Origin: M55B127 sp034521955
GTDB lineage: Bacteria; Bacillota; Halanaerobiia; Halanaerobiales; M55B127
Assembly (NCBI GenBank): GCA_034521955.1
Contig: JAXHLT010000001.1
Span: 62,001 to 126,000 of the forward strand
Length of the DNA stretch: 64,000 bases
Reading direction: 5' to 3'
In this document: positions 42,242 through 51,149 of the stretch, piece after piece
Layout of the letters: every line of letters starts with the position of its first letter
Position numbering within the stretch: position 1 is the first letter of the stretch
The notes under the pieces: generated by a model
Told to the model about the DNA's origin: nothing
Database searches by the model: none
Seen by the model: only the letters and a program-made list of their open reading frames with translations
Translations under genes and position numbers: made by a program

Positions 42242-45200
42242 TTACTTAATTTCTACATCACAGCGCAGACATCTTCTTGATTCTTCGACTGCCATGTCTT
42301 CAGAATATCCTTTTTCTACTTCTTTAAATCCTCTTTTTCTTTCTGATAATAATATTGTAGGCATCTTTACTCTTGGCTTTTCTTCTTCTAAGATTGGTCC
42401 AGAAAGTTCTCTTTTTATATCTAATTCGGTTATTATTTTACCGTCTCCACCTAGATATTGATCAATTTCTCTAGCCGCTTTTTTGCCGTGGTTTATAGCT
42501 TCAACAACTGTAGAAGGTCCTGTCACACAGTCCCCACCGGCAAATATCCAAGATAAATTAGTTTGTAAGTTATTATCAATATCTATTAAATTATCATCAT
42601 TTATATTTACCTCAATATCCTTACAGTTAAAGTTACAATCTACATTTTGACCAATAGCTGAAATTACAACATCAGCTTCCATTTTGAAGTTAGAACCATC
42701 AATTTCTTTAGGCTTTCTACGACCACTTTTATCAAATTCTGCACCTTGAATATTAACACATTCTATTTCTTTAACTTGGCCATTTTCTCCAATAATCTTA
42801 ATAGGATTAACTAAACAGTTCATCTTTACCTGTTCATACTGTGCTTCTTCAATTTCCTCTCGGTGAGCAGGCATATCATCAATAGTTCTTCTATAAACTA
42901 CATTGACTTCTTTTGCTCCAAGTCTCACCATATTACGTGCTACATCTATAGCTACATTTCCTCCACCTATTATAGCTACTTTTTTATCTTTTATATCAAG
43001 TTCTTTTTCTAAGTTTATATCTCTTAGTACTTCAACACCTGAGTATACACCATCAAGATCTTTACCTTCTATATTTAACTCTTTATCTTCATGGGCACCA
43101 ACGGCCATATATACTGCTTCAAATCCTTGTTCTTTTAATTCTTTTAAGGTTATATCTTCACCAATTTTAGTATCTACTACTAACTCAACACCCATAGTAG
43201 TTAATACTGTAATTTCTTCATTTAATAACTCTTTAGGTAATCTATATTCTGGTATACCAACAGCTAGCATTCCACCAACTACTGGTAAAGCTTCAAATAT
43301 TGTTACATCATATCCTTTTTTCCTTAAATAAAATGCTGTTGTTAGACCAGAAGGACCAGAACCAACCACTGCTACCTTTTTATCTAATTCTTTTTCAATA
43401 TGTGGTACTGGAAATCCACCTTCATTTTTTAGTACATAATCACTAGCAAATCTTTTTAGCTCTCTAATAGCTAGTGCTTCATCAATTGAATTTCTATTAC
43501 AAGCACCTTCACATAAGTTATAACAAACCCGTCCACAGATTAAAGCAAGAGGATTTTCTTTTTGAATTACTTTATATGCCTCTTTGTACTTACCCTGTCT
43601 TATGTAGTCAATATATAGTGGTACATCTACATCAGCAGGACAGGCATTCTGACATGGTGAGTCAAACATAGAAGCACATCTAGAAGCTTCACAGTAATTA
43701 TCGAGTATATGTGACTCATATTCTTCTCTAAAGTATCTTAAGGTACTTAAAACCGGATTAGGAGCAGTTTGTCCAAGTCCACAGAATGCAGAGTCTTGAA
43801 TAACTTCACCCATCTCTTCTAATAGATCTAGATCTTGAAGTGTTCCTTCACCATTTGATATTCTTTCTAATATCTCCAGCATTCTGGTTGTACCTATCCT
43901 ACAAGGAGTGCACTTGCCACATGATTCATCTTTGCAAAAATCAATAAAGTACTTTGCAAGATCTATCATACAGGTCTGTTCATCCATAACAATTAATCCA
44001 CCAGAACCCATAATTGTTCCTAATTCTTTTAATGATTCATAGTCTATAGGGACATTTAGATATTCTATAGGGATACATCCGCCTGAAGGACCACCGGTTT
44101 GAGCTGCTTTAAAAGTACCATTATTTTCTAATCCTCCACCAATATCAAATATTATCTCACCTAGTTTTGTTCCCATTGGTATTTCAACTAAACCATTATT
44201 TTTTATTTTACCTGCTAGAGCAAACACTTTTGTTCCCGGACTTTCTTCAGTACCAAAACTTCTAAACCAACTTTCACCTTTACTAATAATATCGGGAACG
44301 TTAGAAAGGGTTTCCACATTGTTAATAATCGTTGGTTTATTGTTTAAACCAGATACAGCTGGGAAAGGTGGTTTAGGTTTAGGCTCACCTCTTTTACCTT
44401 CTATAGATGCTATTAAAGCGGTTTCTTCACCACAGACAAATGCTCCAGCACCTAAACGTAGTTCGATATCGAAATTAAAGTCAGTGGACAGTATATTTTG
44501 ACCAAGTAATCCTAACTCTTTTGCATCATTGATTGCCTTTTTTAGTCTTTTTATAGCTAAAGGATATTCAGCTCTACAGTAAATATATCCTTTGTCAGCA
44601 CCAACTGCATAACCAGCAATAGCCATACCTTCTAAAAGACGGTGAGGATCTCCTTCTAGTACACTTCTATCCATAAATGCACCGGGATCACCTTCATCAG
44701 CATTACATATTATATATTTTTGATCACTTTCATTATCTTTTGCAAACTGCCATTTCACACCTGTTGGGAAACCTGCTCCACCCCTTCCCCTTAATTTCGA
44801 ACTTTTTATTTCATCGATTACTTCTTGAGGAGTCATTTTATCTATTGCTTTTACTAGTCCATCATAGGCGTTATTAATGACAGCTTCTTCAATACTTTCC
44901 GGATCTATCTTTCCACAGTTTTCTAATACTATTCTAGTTTGAGATTTAAAAAATGGATCGTCATCTAAAATCTGCCATTCTTTTATTATATTACCCTCAA
45001 TAACACTTTGGTTAATAAGTTCTCTTGCACGTTCAGAACTTATATCTCCGTATAATACTCTGGTATCACCCTGTCTTATTTCTATCACAGGTTCTCTCGC
45101 ACATAGACCTATACATCCTGTTTTAGTAATTTCTATATTCTTTAAGTTTCTTTTGTCTACTTCATCTAATACTGCCTCATAAACTTCTTCTGCTCCTGCA

Positions 45201-45331
45201 GCTATTCCACAGGTACCCATTCCAACCAGTATTTTTGTTGCTTGATCTTTACTTTTTTCTTTATCTAAGTATTTTTTATACTCTTTAAAACCTTCATATG
45301 AAGATATCTTATTAATTTTAGTCGCCTGCAT
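42242..45331 (-). CDS. hydB: HydB-type NADH/FMN subunit fused to an NfnB/GltD-like NADPH flavoprotein
   Basis: 1029 residues, nearly twice a normal HydB. Residues 1-120: thioredoxin-like 2Fe-2S domain (GMGTCGIAAGAEEV, TGCIGLCAREP). 125-545: NuoF fold with RGRGGAGFPTGVKW, DEGDPGAFMDRS and SCGKCTPCRIGTTRM. From 550 the usual two HydB ferredoxin clusters are replaced by the N-terminus of GltD/NfnB, with its own iron-sulfur cysteines (CQNACPADVDVP; CGRVCYNLCEGACNR). Then come the FAD site VAVVGSGPSGLTTAFYL (about 650) and the dinucleotide site IIGGGNVAIDVARNMVRLG with downstream VYRRT, typical of NADPH binding. So one chain could exchange electrons with NADH and NADPH. It lies between hydC and hydA. 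Confidence 0.93.
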   Translation of the reverse strand: MQATKINKISSYEGFKEYKKYLDKEKSKDQATKILVGMGTCGIAAGAEEVYEAVLDEVDKRNLKNIEITKTGCIGLCAREPVIEIRQGDTRVLYGDISSERARELINQSVIEGNIIKEWQILDDDPFFKSQTRIVLENCGKIDPESIEEAVINNAYDGLVKAIDKMTPQEVIDEIKSSKLRGRGGAGFPTGVKWQFAKDNESDQKYIICNADEGDPGAFMDRSVLEGDPHRLLEGMAIAGYAVGADKGYIYCRAEYPLAIKRLKKAINDAKELGLLGQNILSTDFNFDIELRLGAGAFVCGEETALIASIEGKRGEPKPKPPFPAVSGLNNKPTIINNVETLSNVPDIISKGESWFRSFGTEESPGTKVFALAGKIKNNGLVEIPMGTKLGEIIFDIGGGLENNGTFKAAQTGGPSGGCIPIEYLNVPIDYESLKELGTIMGSGGLIVMDEQTCMIDLAKYFIDFCKDESCGKCTPCRIGTTRMLEILERISNGEGTLQDLDLLEEMGEVIQDSAFCGLGQTAPNPVLSTLRYFREEYESHILDNYCEASRCASMFDSPCQNACPADVDVPLYIDYIRQGKYKEAYKVIQKENPLALICGRVCYNLCEGACNRNSIDEALAIRELKRFASDYVLKNEGGFPVPHIEKELDKKVAVVGSGPSGLTTAFYLRKKGYDVTIFEALPVVGGMLAVGIPEYRLPKELLNEEITVLTTMGVELVVDTKIGEDITLKELKEQGFEAVYMAVGAHEDKELNIEGKDLDGVYSGVEVLRDINLEKELDIKDKKVAIIGGGNVAIDVARNMVRLGAKEVNVVYRRTIDDMPAHREEIEEAQYEQVKMNCLVNPIKIIGENGQVKEIECVNIQGAEFDKSGRRKPKEIDGSNFKMEADVVISAIGQNVDCNFNCKDIEVNINDDNLIDIDNNLQTNLSWIFAGGDCVTGPSTVVEAINHGKKAAREIDQYLGGDGKIITELDIKRELSGPILEEEKPRVKMPTILLSERKRGFKEVEKGYSEDMAVEESRRCLRCDVEIK

Positions 45332-45343
45332 TTATTAACCTCC

Positions 45344-45919
45344 TTACATTTCTTTATTCTCATATTTTTTCAATATATTAACAGCTTTTTCTGTATTTAA
45401 CAGACCGTGTGCTTTACCATTTACAGTCATAACTGGTCCCAATCCACAAGCTCCTAAACATCTAACTATCTCTAGTGAAAACAGTCCATCATCAGTAGAT
45501 TCTCCAGCCTGTAAATCATATTCTTTTTTTACTCTGTCAATAATATCGACAGACCCTTTAACATAACATGCTGTACCTTTACAGATTGCAATTTGATATT
45601 TACCTTTCGGATTTTCAGAAAAGTGGGCATAAAATGAAATTACACTTGTTACTTCACCAGGAGCTAAATTTAAAGCTTTTGCAACTTCTTTTTGAACATA
45701 CTTTGGAATAAATCCAACTAAACCTTGAACTTCATGTAATACTTCAATTAAATTTTGAGATTGATTTAAGTTTTCTCTAAGTATTTCTTCAAGGCGATTT
45801 TTTATTCTATTAATATATTCATCATCTTCAAAACGTTCTTTATCAACAAACTGTGTTAATACATTTTTTAATTCATTTTTATCAATTATATATTCTTCTT
45901 TTTGTGTAATAGTTGACAT
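45344..45919 (-). CDS. hydC: NuoE/HydC-like 2Fe-2S subunit of the hydrogenase
   Basis: 191 residues, with some 30 extra residues at the N-terminus compared with the formate-dehydrogenase paralogue. The helical region (LIEVLHEVQGLVGFIPKYVQ) leads into the 2Fe-2S thioredoxin fold, with ligands in CKGTACYVKGS (about 119) and RCLGACGLGPV (about 159). It is the first gene of the hydC-hydB-hydA-rex operon and passes electrons within the hydrogenase complex. The long leader behind a sigma-54 promoter precedes it; AGAGGGGG is the ribosome site. Confidence 0.93.
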   Translation of the reverse strand: MSTITQKEEYIIDKNELKNVLTQFVDKERFEDDEYINRIKNRLEEILRENLNQSQNLIEVLHEVQGLVGFIPKYVQKEVAKALNLAPGEVTSVISFYAHFSENPKGKYQIAICKGTACYVKGSVDIIDRVKKEYDLQAGESTDDGLFSLEIVRCLGACGLGPVMTVNGKAHGLLNTEKAVNILKKYENKEM

Positions 45920-46036
45920 TTAAATCCCCCTCTCGTGCATGTGAACACATTCTCATTCGTGATTAAAATTTTTTTGTTTAATTAATTATATGCTGTTATA
46001 TTAAGTATCACACCCCTTTTTGTTTTTGATAATTAT

Positions 46037-46054
46037 AAAAAATGATATCATTTT
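46037..46054. repeat. Palindrome in the hydC leader
   Basis: AAAAATGATATCATTTTT is a perfect 18-base palindrome between the sigma-54 promoter and hydC. It may be an operator or an RNA hairpin. It does not match the Rex consensus I know. The rest of 45920-46095 shows no open frame. Confidence 0.45.
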
Positions 46055-46095
46055 TACTATTAATGATATTTTTCACATATTCGTCTATATAATAT

Positions 46096-46111
46096 TGCAT
46101 ATACTGTGCCA
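46096..46111 (-). promoter_or_regulatory. Sigma-54 promoter of the hydrogenase operon
   Basis: On the minus strand TGGCAC-AGTAT-ATGCA has the invariant -24 GG and -12 GC at the right 12-base interval. It lies about 177 bases upstream of hydC in the correct orientation. A sigma-54 activator gene ends about 210 bases further upstream. Confidence 0.85.
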
Positions 46112-46140
46112 AAGTACTATTAGCTTTTTATTTTTATACA

Positions 46141-46160
46141 AAACCCTTGTTGACGGGTTT
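46141..46160. terminator. Small hairpin between UAS and promoter
   Basis: AAACCC (46141-46146) and GGGTTT (46155-46160) form a 6-bp stem. On the minus strand TTGTATAAAAA follows. A weak second terminator for the upstream activator transcript is possible. Confidence 0.35.
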
Positions 46161-46182
46161 GATGATCTTTTTTAAAATACCA

Positions 46183-46210
46183 AAAAGCCCTCGTAAATAT
46201 GAGGGCTTTT
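46183..46210 (-). terminator. Terminator of the sigma-54 activator gene
   Basis: AAAAGCCCTC (46183-46192) pairs with GAGGGCTTTT (46201-46210), an 8-base loop, and on the minus strand the second arm ends in a T-run. It insulates the activator gene from the hydrogenase operon. Confidence 0.85.
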
Positions 46211-46215
46211 CTGGT

Positions 46216-46233
46216 ATAATGCATTACTGCATC
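46216..46233. promoter_or_regulatory. Upstream activator site 1 for the hydrogenase sigma-54 promoter
   Basis: ATAATGCATTACTGCATC, containing the inverted repeat TGCA-TTAC-TGCA. An identical 18-bp copy is at 46305-46322. It lies about 105 bases upstream of the -24 box, a usual distance for an enhancer-type activator site. Confidence 0.7.
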
Positions 46234-46304
46234 TATAAATATTTATTTTTTGGTCTAATTATTAATTCTAAAGGCTTAAACATAATGATGCATAATTTCA
46301 TCAA

Positions 46305-46322
46305 ATAATGCATTACTGCATC
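46305..46322. promoter_or_regulatory. Upstream activator site 2, overlapping the end of the activator gene
   Basis: Exact copy of the site at 46216-46233. It overlaps the stop codon of the activator gene and lies 89 bases (8.5 helical turns) from site 1. A degenerate third half-site (TGATGCATAAT) is between them near 46287-46297. Confidence 0.7.
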
Positions 46323-47805
46323 AATGAAAGTATTTTTTGAGCTTTCTTACTACTGTAGATTGATTTACACCAAGAAGTTCTGCTATTTCATAAGTAGTTT
46401 TACCTTCTTTTTTTGCTAATTTAAGTAATTTTTTTTCGACTTCATCAACAGCTTGTTTAAGCGGCATTATATCATTTACTATTACATCTTCTAGATTATC
46501 TTTTTGACTAAACTGATTTAAATGTTCTTGTATCTCTTGTTTTGTAATAATACTATTTTGATCAGCAGTAACAATTACCCTTTCTAAAAGATTAATAATT
46601 TCTCTAACATTACCCGGCCAGTTATAATTTAATAATACTGATTTAATATCAGGTGAAAACCTTACATCTTTATTATATTTTTTTGAAAATACTTCTGTAT
46701 AATAGTCAAATAGTGGTTTAATATCTTTAGGTCTTTCAGTTAAAGTAGGCACATAAATTGGAATAACATTCAACCTGTAAAAAAGATCTTCTCTAAAGTT
46801 TCCTTCACTCACCATCTTTTTTAAATCTCTATTGGTTGCTGTTATTAATCTAAAATCAACATCTATTTGTTTCACTCCACCAATTCTAGTAACTTTATGT
46901 TCTTGGATAACTTGTAGAAGTTTCACCTGCATATTTAATGGCATTTCTCCGATCTCATCTAAAAAGAGTGTCCCGTTATTAGCCTCTTCTATTATACCGG
47001 GTTTCCCTTCTTTTCTAGCTCCACTAAAAGCTCCGGTTTCATAACCAAATAGTTCTGATTCTAATAATCTTTCAGGTATTGCACCACAGTTGATTTTGAT
47101 AAAATCTTTTCTAGATTTATTTAAATTATGTATATACCTTGCAATAACTTCTTTTCCCACTCCTGAAGGTCCGGTTATTAAAACTGTAGAATTAGTATCT
47201 GCAATTTTATCAGCCACTTTAAGTATCCTCTTCATTGCATCTGACTTACATACGATATGTGACATGTTATTGTAGTGGTTATTTTTATCATTAATTTTAA
47301 TTTTTAATTTATCATCTGAAGAATATTTGTTATCCACAACCATATCAAGTTCTTTAATGTCTCTTGCATTTACTATTACTCTAATAATTTTATTATCTTC
47401 AGAAAAAACAGGAGTAGCTGTAGTTAAAAGTCTTTTATTATTTGTATTTTGTACAATTGTAATATCTCTTTTTTCTTTAAAAGCTAAAAGAGCAGCTGAA
47501 GGATATATAATTTTATTTTTTTCTAGTTCTTTAATATCATAGTTTAATAAGTTTTCTTTTTTTAAATTTACCATTTTTAAATAAGAAGAGTTTACTCTCT
47601 CTACATTCATATTTTTATCAATAACTAATATTCCGTCATAAGAAGAGTTTATTATACTATCTAATTCTAAATTTAGATCTTTTATGTTACTAATTTCATT
47701 TCTTTTTTCACTTATTAAATAAGGTAAACACATTTCTACTTCAGCTAGATCTTGATAAACTGCAACTGGCTTTTTCCTTACAAGATTCATAGCCACAGGC
47801 TCCAC
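46321..47805 (-). pseudogene. PAS, sigma-54 AAA+ and HTH part of a hydrogenase-like sensor-regulator (C-terminal piece, long open frame)
   Basis: 494 open codons. A short linker (AVYQDLAEVEMCLPYL) continues the iron-sulfur domain of the preceding piece. A PAS domain follows (about 45-160; INSSYDGILVIDKNMNVERVN). The AAA+ domain (about 185-415) has Walker A GPSGVGKE, Walker B GTLFLDEIGE and the sigma-54 contact loop as GAFSGA in place of GAFTGA. The C-terminal HTH reads TTYEIAELLGVNQSTVVRKLKK. It should open the sigma-54 promoter at 46096 through the two sites 46216 and 46305. One extra A in GGAAAAAGCC near 47795 separates it from the upstream sensor piece. On its own it may still be translated, but without sensor input. 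Confidence 0.85.
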
Positions 47806-48103
47806 AGTCTAATAGATCTTCATCACTAAATTTGTTGGTTTTCTTTAAAATATTCCATATTTCTTCTTGAGTAGGTTCATTAAGTTGTTGTGGATCTTTT
47901 TTAAAGATAGAACTAAAATCAATTTTTTTAACTATATTTATATCATAATTATCATTATTAGATTTATTATATTCTTTCACATACTTATCAACTGCAATTT
48001 CTTTTTTAAAATGACTTTTATCTTTAAGATCTACACCATTTATACAACCTTCACAAAAAAGTGCGTCAACAAACTTAGGTTTTAGTTCTTCATTTAAAAT
48101 CAT
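47741..48103 (-). pseudogene. Middle piece of the hydrogenase-like sensor-regulator
   Basis: 120 codons. The opening (MILNEELKPKFVDALFCEGCINGVDL) holds the third H-cluster-type motif, with CEGC where catalytic hydrogenases have CPGGC. A linker leads to a 4Fe-4S module (LLDCGACGYESCKEKA). Upstream, TTTTT near 48118 has one base too many and 48145 lacks one, so the true protein would read KVKWPFEMILNEELKP across the break. At the other end an extra A moves the frame into the PAS/AAA+ piece. The composite domain order is that of sensory (group C) [FeFe]-hydrogenases. Confidence 0.75.
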
Positions 48104-48142
48104 TTCAAAAAGGCCACTTAACTTTTGTATCTCCTTCTGCTT

Positions 48143-48946
48143 TTAGATATATTGATCTTCAGATGATAGTTCATCTAATACAGCTGATTTTAGCCCACCT
48201 GCAATCGGCAGTCTTCTTGCTGTTTCATTAATCTGTAGATCAATATTATCATCTATTGTACTATTTTTTGTTTTTTGCAAAGTATTTTTTCTATCAAAAT
48301 ATTCACTGAACATTTCATAAAATTCTGTATAAGTTAAAACACCTAATACTTTATCATTTTCAGCAAATTCAGATTTTTTAGCATGACATGGTCCTATCAA
48401 GACAACTTTTGTATCCTCATCTAATATTTTATCAAGATAGTTAACTAAAGCTCCCATCGGTGAAATAATTGGAGCAAGATTATCTATCAGTTGAGGATAA
48501 TACTTTGATATATAGTTTACTACAACTGGACAGGTACTACTGATTATTGTTTTGTCTGAATTATTAATTAATTTTTGGTATTCATTTATTATCAGTTGGG
48601 CACCCCAGGCTACTTCATAAATTTCTTTAAAACCAGCATTAACTAAAGCATTTTCCCAATCATTATATGTAAAGTTATCATCAAAAGCAGGAAAACTAGG
48701 TGCTAAACCAACAACTAGTTTGTCTTCTTTGTTTTTAAGTTTAGTTATTATATTTGTTTTGTAATTTTTTACTTCTTTTGCACCCTGTGAACAAATTACA
48801 ACACAGTTTGTGCAGTTAATACAGCGATTTTCAATTACCTCTGCCTGACCATCTTTTACCCTTAATGCCTTAACTGGACAGTTTCTAACACAAGCATAAC
48901 ATTCATGACATGAGTCTTTGATTGTAGAAACTAAGTTATTAATAAT
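48143..48946 (-). pseudogene. N-terminal ferredoxin and hydrogenase-like piece of the sensor-regulator, ATT start
   Basis: Read from ATT 48946 (eight bases after AAGGGG) the frame gives two 4Fe-4S motifs, CHECYACVRNCP and CINCTNCVVICS. The hydrogenase-like domain follows: LVVGLAPSFPAF, VAWGAQLIINEY, STCPVVVNYISKYYPQL (motif 1) and VVLIGPCHAKKSEF (motif 2). It stops at 48143, where one base appears to be missing (after DQYI; the next frame continues KAEGDTKVKWPF). No ATG, GTG or TTG exists in frame between the upstream TAG and the first cysteines. Homologues in clostridia sense H2 or redox state and carry kinase or phosphatase outputs; here the output is the sigma-54 activator. Confidence 0.75.
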
Positions 48947-48959
48947 TTTAATCGCCCCT

Positions 48960-48989
48960 TTGACACTCTAAATTCAAATGTGATACAAT
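48960..48989 (+). promoter_or_regulatory. Sigma-A promoter of the AEC transporter gene
   Basis: TTGACA (48960-48965), an 18-base spacer and TACAAT (48984-48989) precede the gene at 49026. The -35 box touches the ribosome site of the divergent sensor gene. Confidence 0.65.
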
Positions 48990-49025
48990 AGTTTTTAATA
49001 ATTGTATAAAGGTAGGTATTAAGAA

Positions 49026-49952
49026 ATGGCATATAAAATAGTAATCTCTCAGATATTAAGCCTTTTTGTTCTTATATTTATGGGATATATTTTAAGGAAA
49101 AAAGATTTTATAAATGAAAAAATAAATAAAGGCTTATCAAATTTATTAGTGGATGTAGCTCTACCTGCTTTAATTATATCCTCAATGATAGTGGAAATCA
49201 ATAACGAACTTATAGATTATGTTAAAACTTTCACTATTGTAACTGCACTTGTTTTTATTATAATCATTGTTATTACAGAACTTGTAACCAAATTATTTGA
49301 TTTATCTTTACCTAAAGATACTGTATTTAAATTTTTACTTGTCTTCGGAAATGTTGGTTATATGGGTATTCCAGTTATTACAACCTTATTTCCTGAAAAC
49401 GGTATTATTTTAAATGTAATAAAACTCATTTTCTATAATGTTTTTGTCTGGACTTATGGTGTTTATCTATTTACACGTAAAGAAAGCAAATTTAACTTTG
49501 ATTTCAGTAATTTAGTTAATAATGGTGTAATAGCAATTATAATTGGTTTTATATTACTCTTTACAGGACTTAAACCACCTGAATTTATTAGTGGATCATT
49601 GAAAATGTTAGGTGATATTACCTTTCCTATCTCAATGTTAGTAATTGGTAGTTCATTAGTTTCTGTGAATTTGAAACAAATTTTCCTAGATAAAAATTTA
49701 ATTATAATTGGTATAACAAAATTAATTATTTATCCTTTAATTACATTAATTGTTCTATCATTTTTTAATCTAGAACCTATAATCTATCAAATATTAATCA
49801 TATTGGTTGCAATGCCTTCTGGTGCTCAAATAGTATTGTTTGCTGAAAAATTTGATGGGGATAGAACATTTGCAGCTGAAGGTGTGTTTATTACTACACT
49901 CTTTTCTGTTTTTACGATCCCATTATTTATTTATCTGGTCACTTTGATTTAA
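49026..49952 (+). CDS. AEC (auxin efflux carrier) family transporter
   Basis: 308 residues with about ten membrane helices, the family norm. Recognisable stretches are QILSLFVLIFMGYILRKKDFIN, NKGLSNLLVDVALPALIISSM and the second-half VFGNVGYMGIPVI. The conserved proline-rich crossing is in ISMLVIGSSL and LVAMPSGAQIVLFAEKF. Such permeases move small organic acids (malate, malonate and others) across the cytoplasmic membrane; substrate unknown. It has its own promoter, ribosome site AGGTAGG, and overlaps tail to tail by 30 bases with the M20 hydrolase gene. Confidence 0.88.
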   Translation: MAYKIVISQILSLFVLIFMGYILRKKDFINEKINKGLSNLLVDVALPALIISSMIVEINNELIDYVKTFTIVTALVFIIIIVITELVTKLFDLSLPKDTVFKFLLVFGNVGYMGIPVITTLFPENGIILNVIKLIFYNVFVWTYGVYLFTRKESKFNFDFSNLVNNGVIAIIIGFILLFTGLKPPEFISGSLKMLGDITFPISMLVIGSSLVSVNLKQIFLDKNLIIIGITKLIIYPLITLIVLSFFNLEPIIYQILIILVAMPSGAQIVLFAEKFDGDRTFAAEGVFITTLFSVFTIPLFIYLVTLI

Positions 49953-51125
49953 GATTTCATTAACTCCGTTTGCAAAAAGTTTTACTCCCTGTTTTAAGAC
50001 CTCTTCATCTAAATTAAAATATGGGGAATGCAGGGGATTAGTTATCCCTTTTTTTTCATTTCTAGTTCCTAACCTCATATATGTGCCTGGTATTTTTTGT
50101 GTGAAATATGCAAAATCATCTCCACCCATGGAAGGTTCAGAAATTTCATATACAAACTCTTTACCTAATTTATCTGATACTACTTTTTTCATTAATTTAG
50201 TTATTTCAGGATTATTGTATGCAGGTGGATATTCAAAGGTATACTTATATTCATAGTCTGCATTATATGCTGCTGTGATATTTTTTGTTATCTCTTCAAT
50301 TCTTTGTTTTATATGTTTTCTTAATTTATTATTAAATGTTCTAACTGTCCCGGTAATTACTGCTTCATCTGGAATTGCATTAAAAGCATCACCGGAATGA
50401 AATGAACCACAGGTTATTACTAATGGTTCGAATGTATCAGTCTCTCTTGCTTTTATCTGATTTAGTCCAATCACTAGATGAGAACCTATAGTTATTGGAT
50501 CAACACCATCCTGAGGTCTTGCACCATGTGTGCCAGTTCCTTTGACTTTGATTTTAAAATAATCAGGAGCTGCCATCATTTTTCCTTCTTTAAGTCCTAC
50601 CATATTTGAATCTATTCCAGGATAAATATGTAGCCCTAAAATATAGTCAACTGCTGGTTTGTCTAATACACCATTTTCTATCATTGGTTTTGCTCCACCC
50701 GGACCTTCTTCAGCAGGTTGAAAGATAAGTTTAACATTGCCTTCTAAATCATCTTTCATTTCAGAAAGTACTTTTGCAGTTCCTAAAAGAATCGAGGTGT
50801 GTCCGTCATGGCCACAGGCATGCATAACTCCTTCATTTTGAGATTTAAAATCTAAATCATTTTTTTCTTTTATAGCGAGGGCATCGATATCACCTCTTAG
50901 AGCTACAGTTTTACTTCCTTTTTTACCTTGAATTAAACCTACTACTCCTGTATCACAAATCCTTTTATATTCAATTCCAAAATCTTCTAATCTTTCAACT
51001 ATATAATCTGAAGTATCATATTCTTTAAAACCCAATTCAGGATTTTTATGAATATCTCTCCTCCATTTGATTAACTCTTTTTCAATTTGTTCTGCTTTTT
51101 TATTTATTAGTTTATAATCTAACAA
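49923..51125 (-). CDS. M20 family amidohydrolase (N-acyl amino acid type)
   Basis: 400 residues, the normal length. Metal and catalytic residues are visible: HACGHDGHTSILLG (about 104-117), the catalytic FQPAEEGPGGAKPMIE (about 136-151), GLHIYPG (about 166) and the closing MGGDDFAYFTQKIPG with H at LHSPYFNLDE (about 365). The middle dimerisation domain has GTGTHGARPQDGVDPI. It is a two-metal hydrolase that removes acyl groups from amino acids, peptides or hippurate-like compounds. The csaA-like gene lies just upstream on the same strand (24 bases), and the 3' end overlaps the AEC gene. Confidence 0.92.
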   Translation of the reverse strand: MLDYKLINKKAEQIEKELIKWRRDIHKNPELGFKEYDTSDYIVERLEDFGIEYKRICDTGVVGLIQGKKGSKTVALRGDIDALAIKEKNDLDFKSQNEGVMHACGHDGHTSILLGTAKVLSEMKDDLEGNVKLIFQPAEEGPGGAKPMIENGVLDKPAVDYILGLHIYPGIDSNMVGLKEGKMMAAPDYFKIKVKGTGTHGARPQDGVDPITIGSHLVIGLNQIKARETDTFEPLVITCGSFHSGDAFNAIPDEAVITGTVRTFNNKLRKHIKQRIEEITKNITAAYNADYEYKYTFEYPPAYNNPEITKLMKKVVSDKLGKEFVYEISEPSMGGDDFAYFTQKIPGTYMRLGTRNEKKGITNPLHSPYFNLDEEVLKQGVKLFANGVNEILNQSDQINK

Positions 51126-51149
51126 ATTAAAACTCCTCTCTACTTTTTA

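Noticed and set aside
45920..46095. Rex operator in the hydrogenase leader
   Set aside because: Several AT-rich partial matches exist (for example around 45975-45990), but none has both halves of the TTGTTAA-N4-TTAACAA type site.
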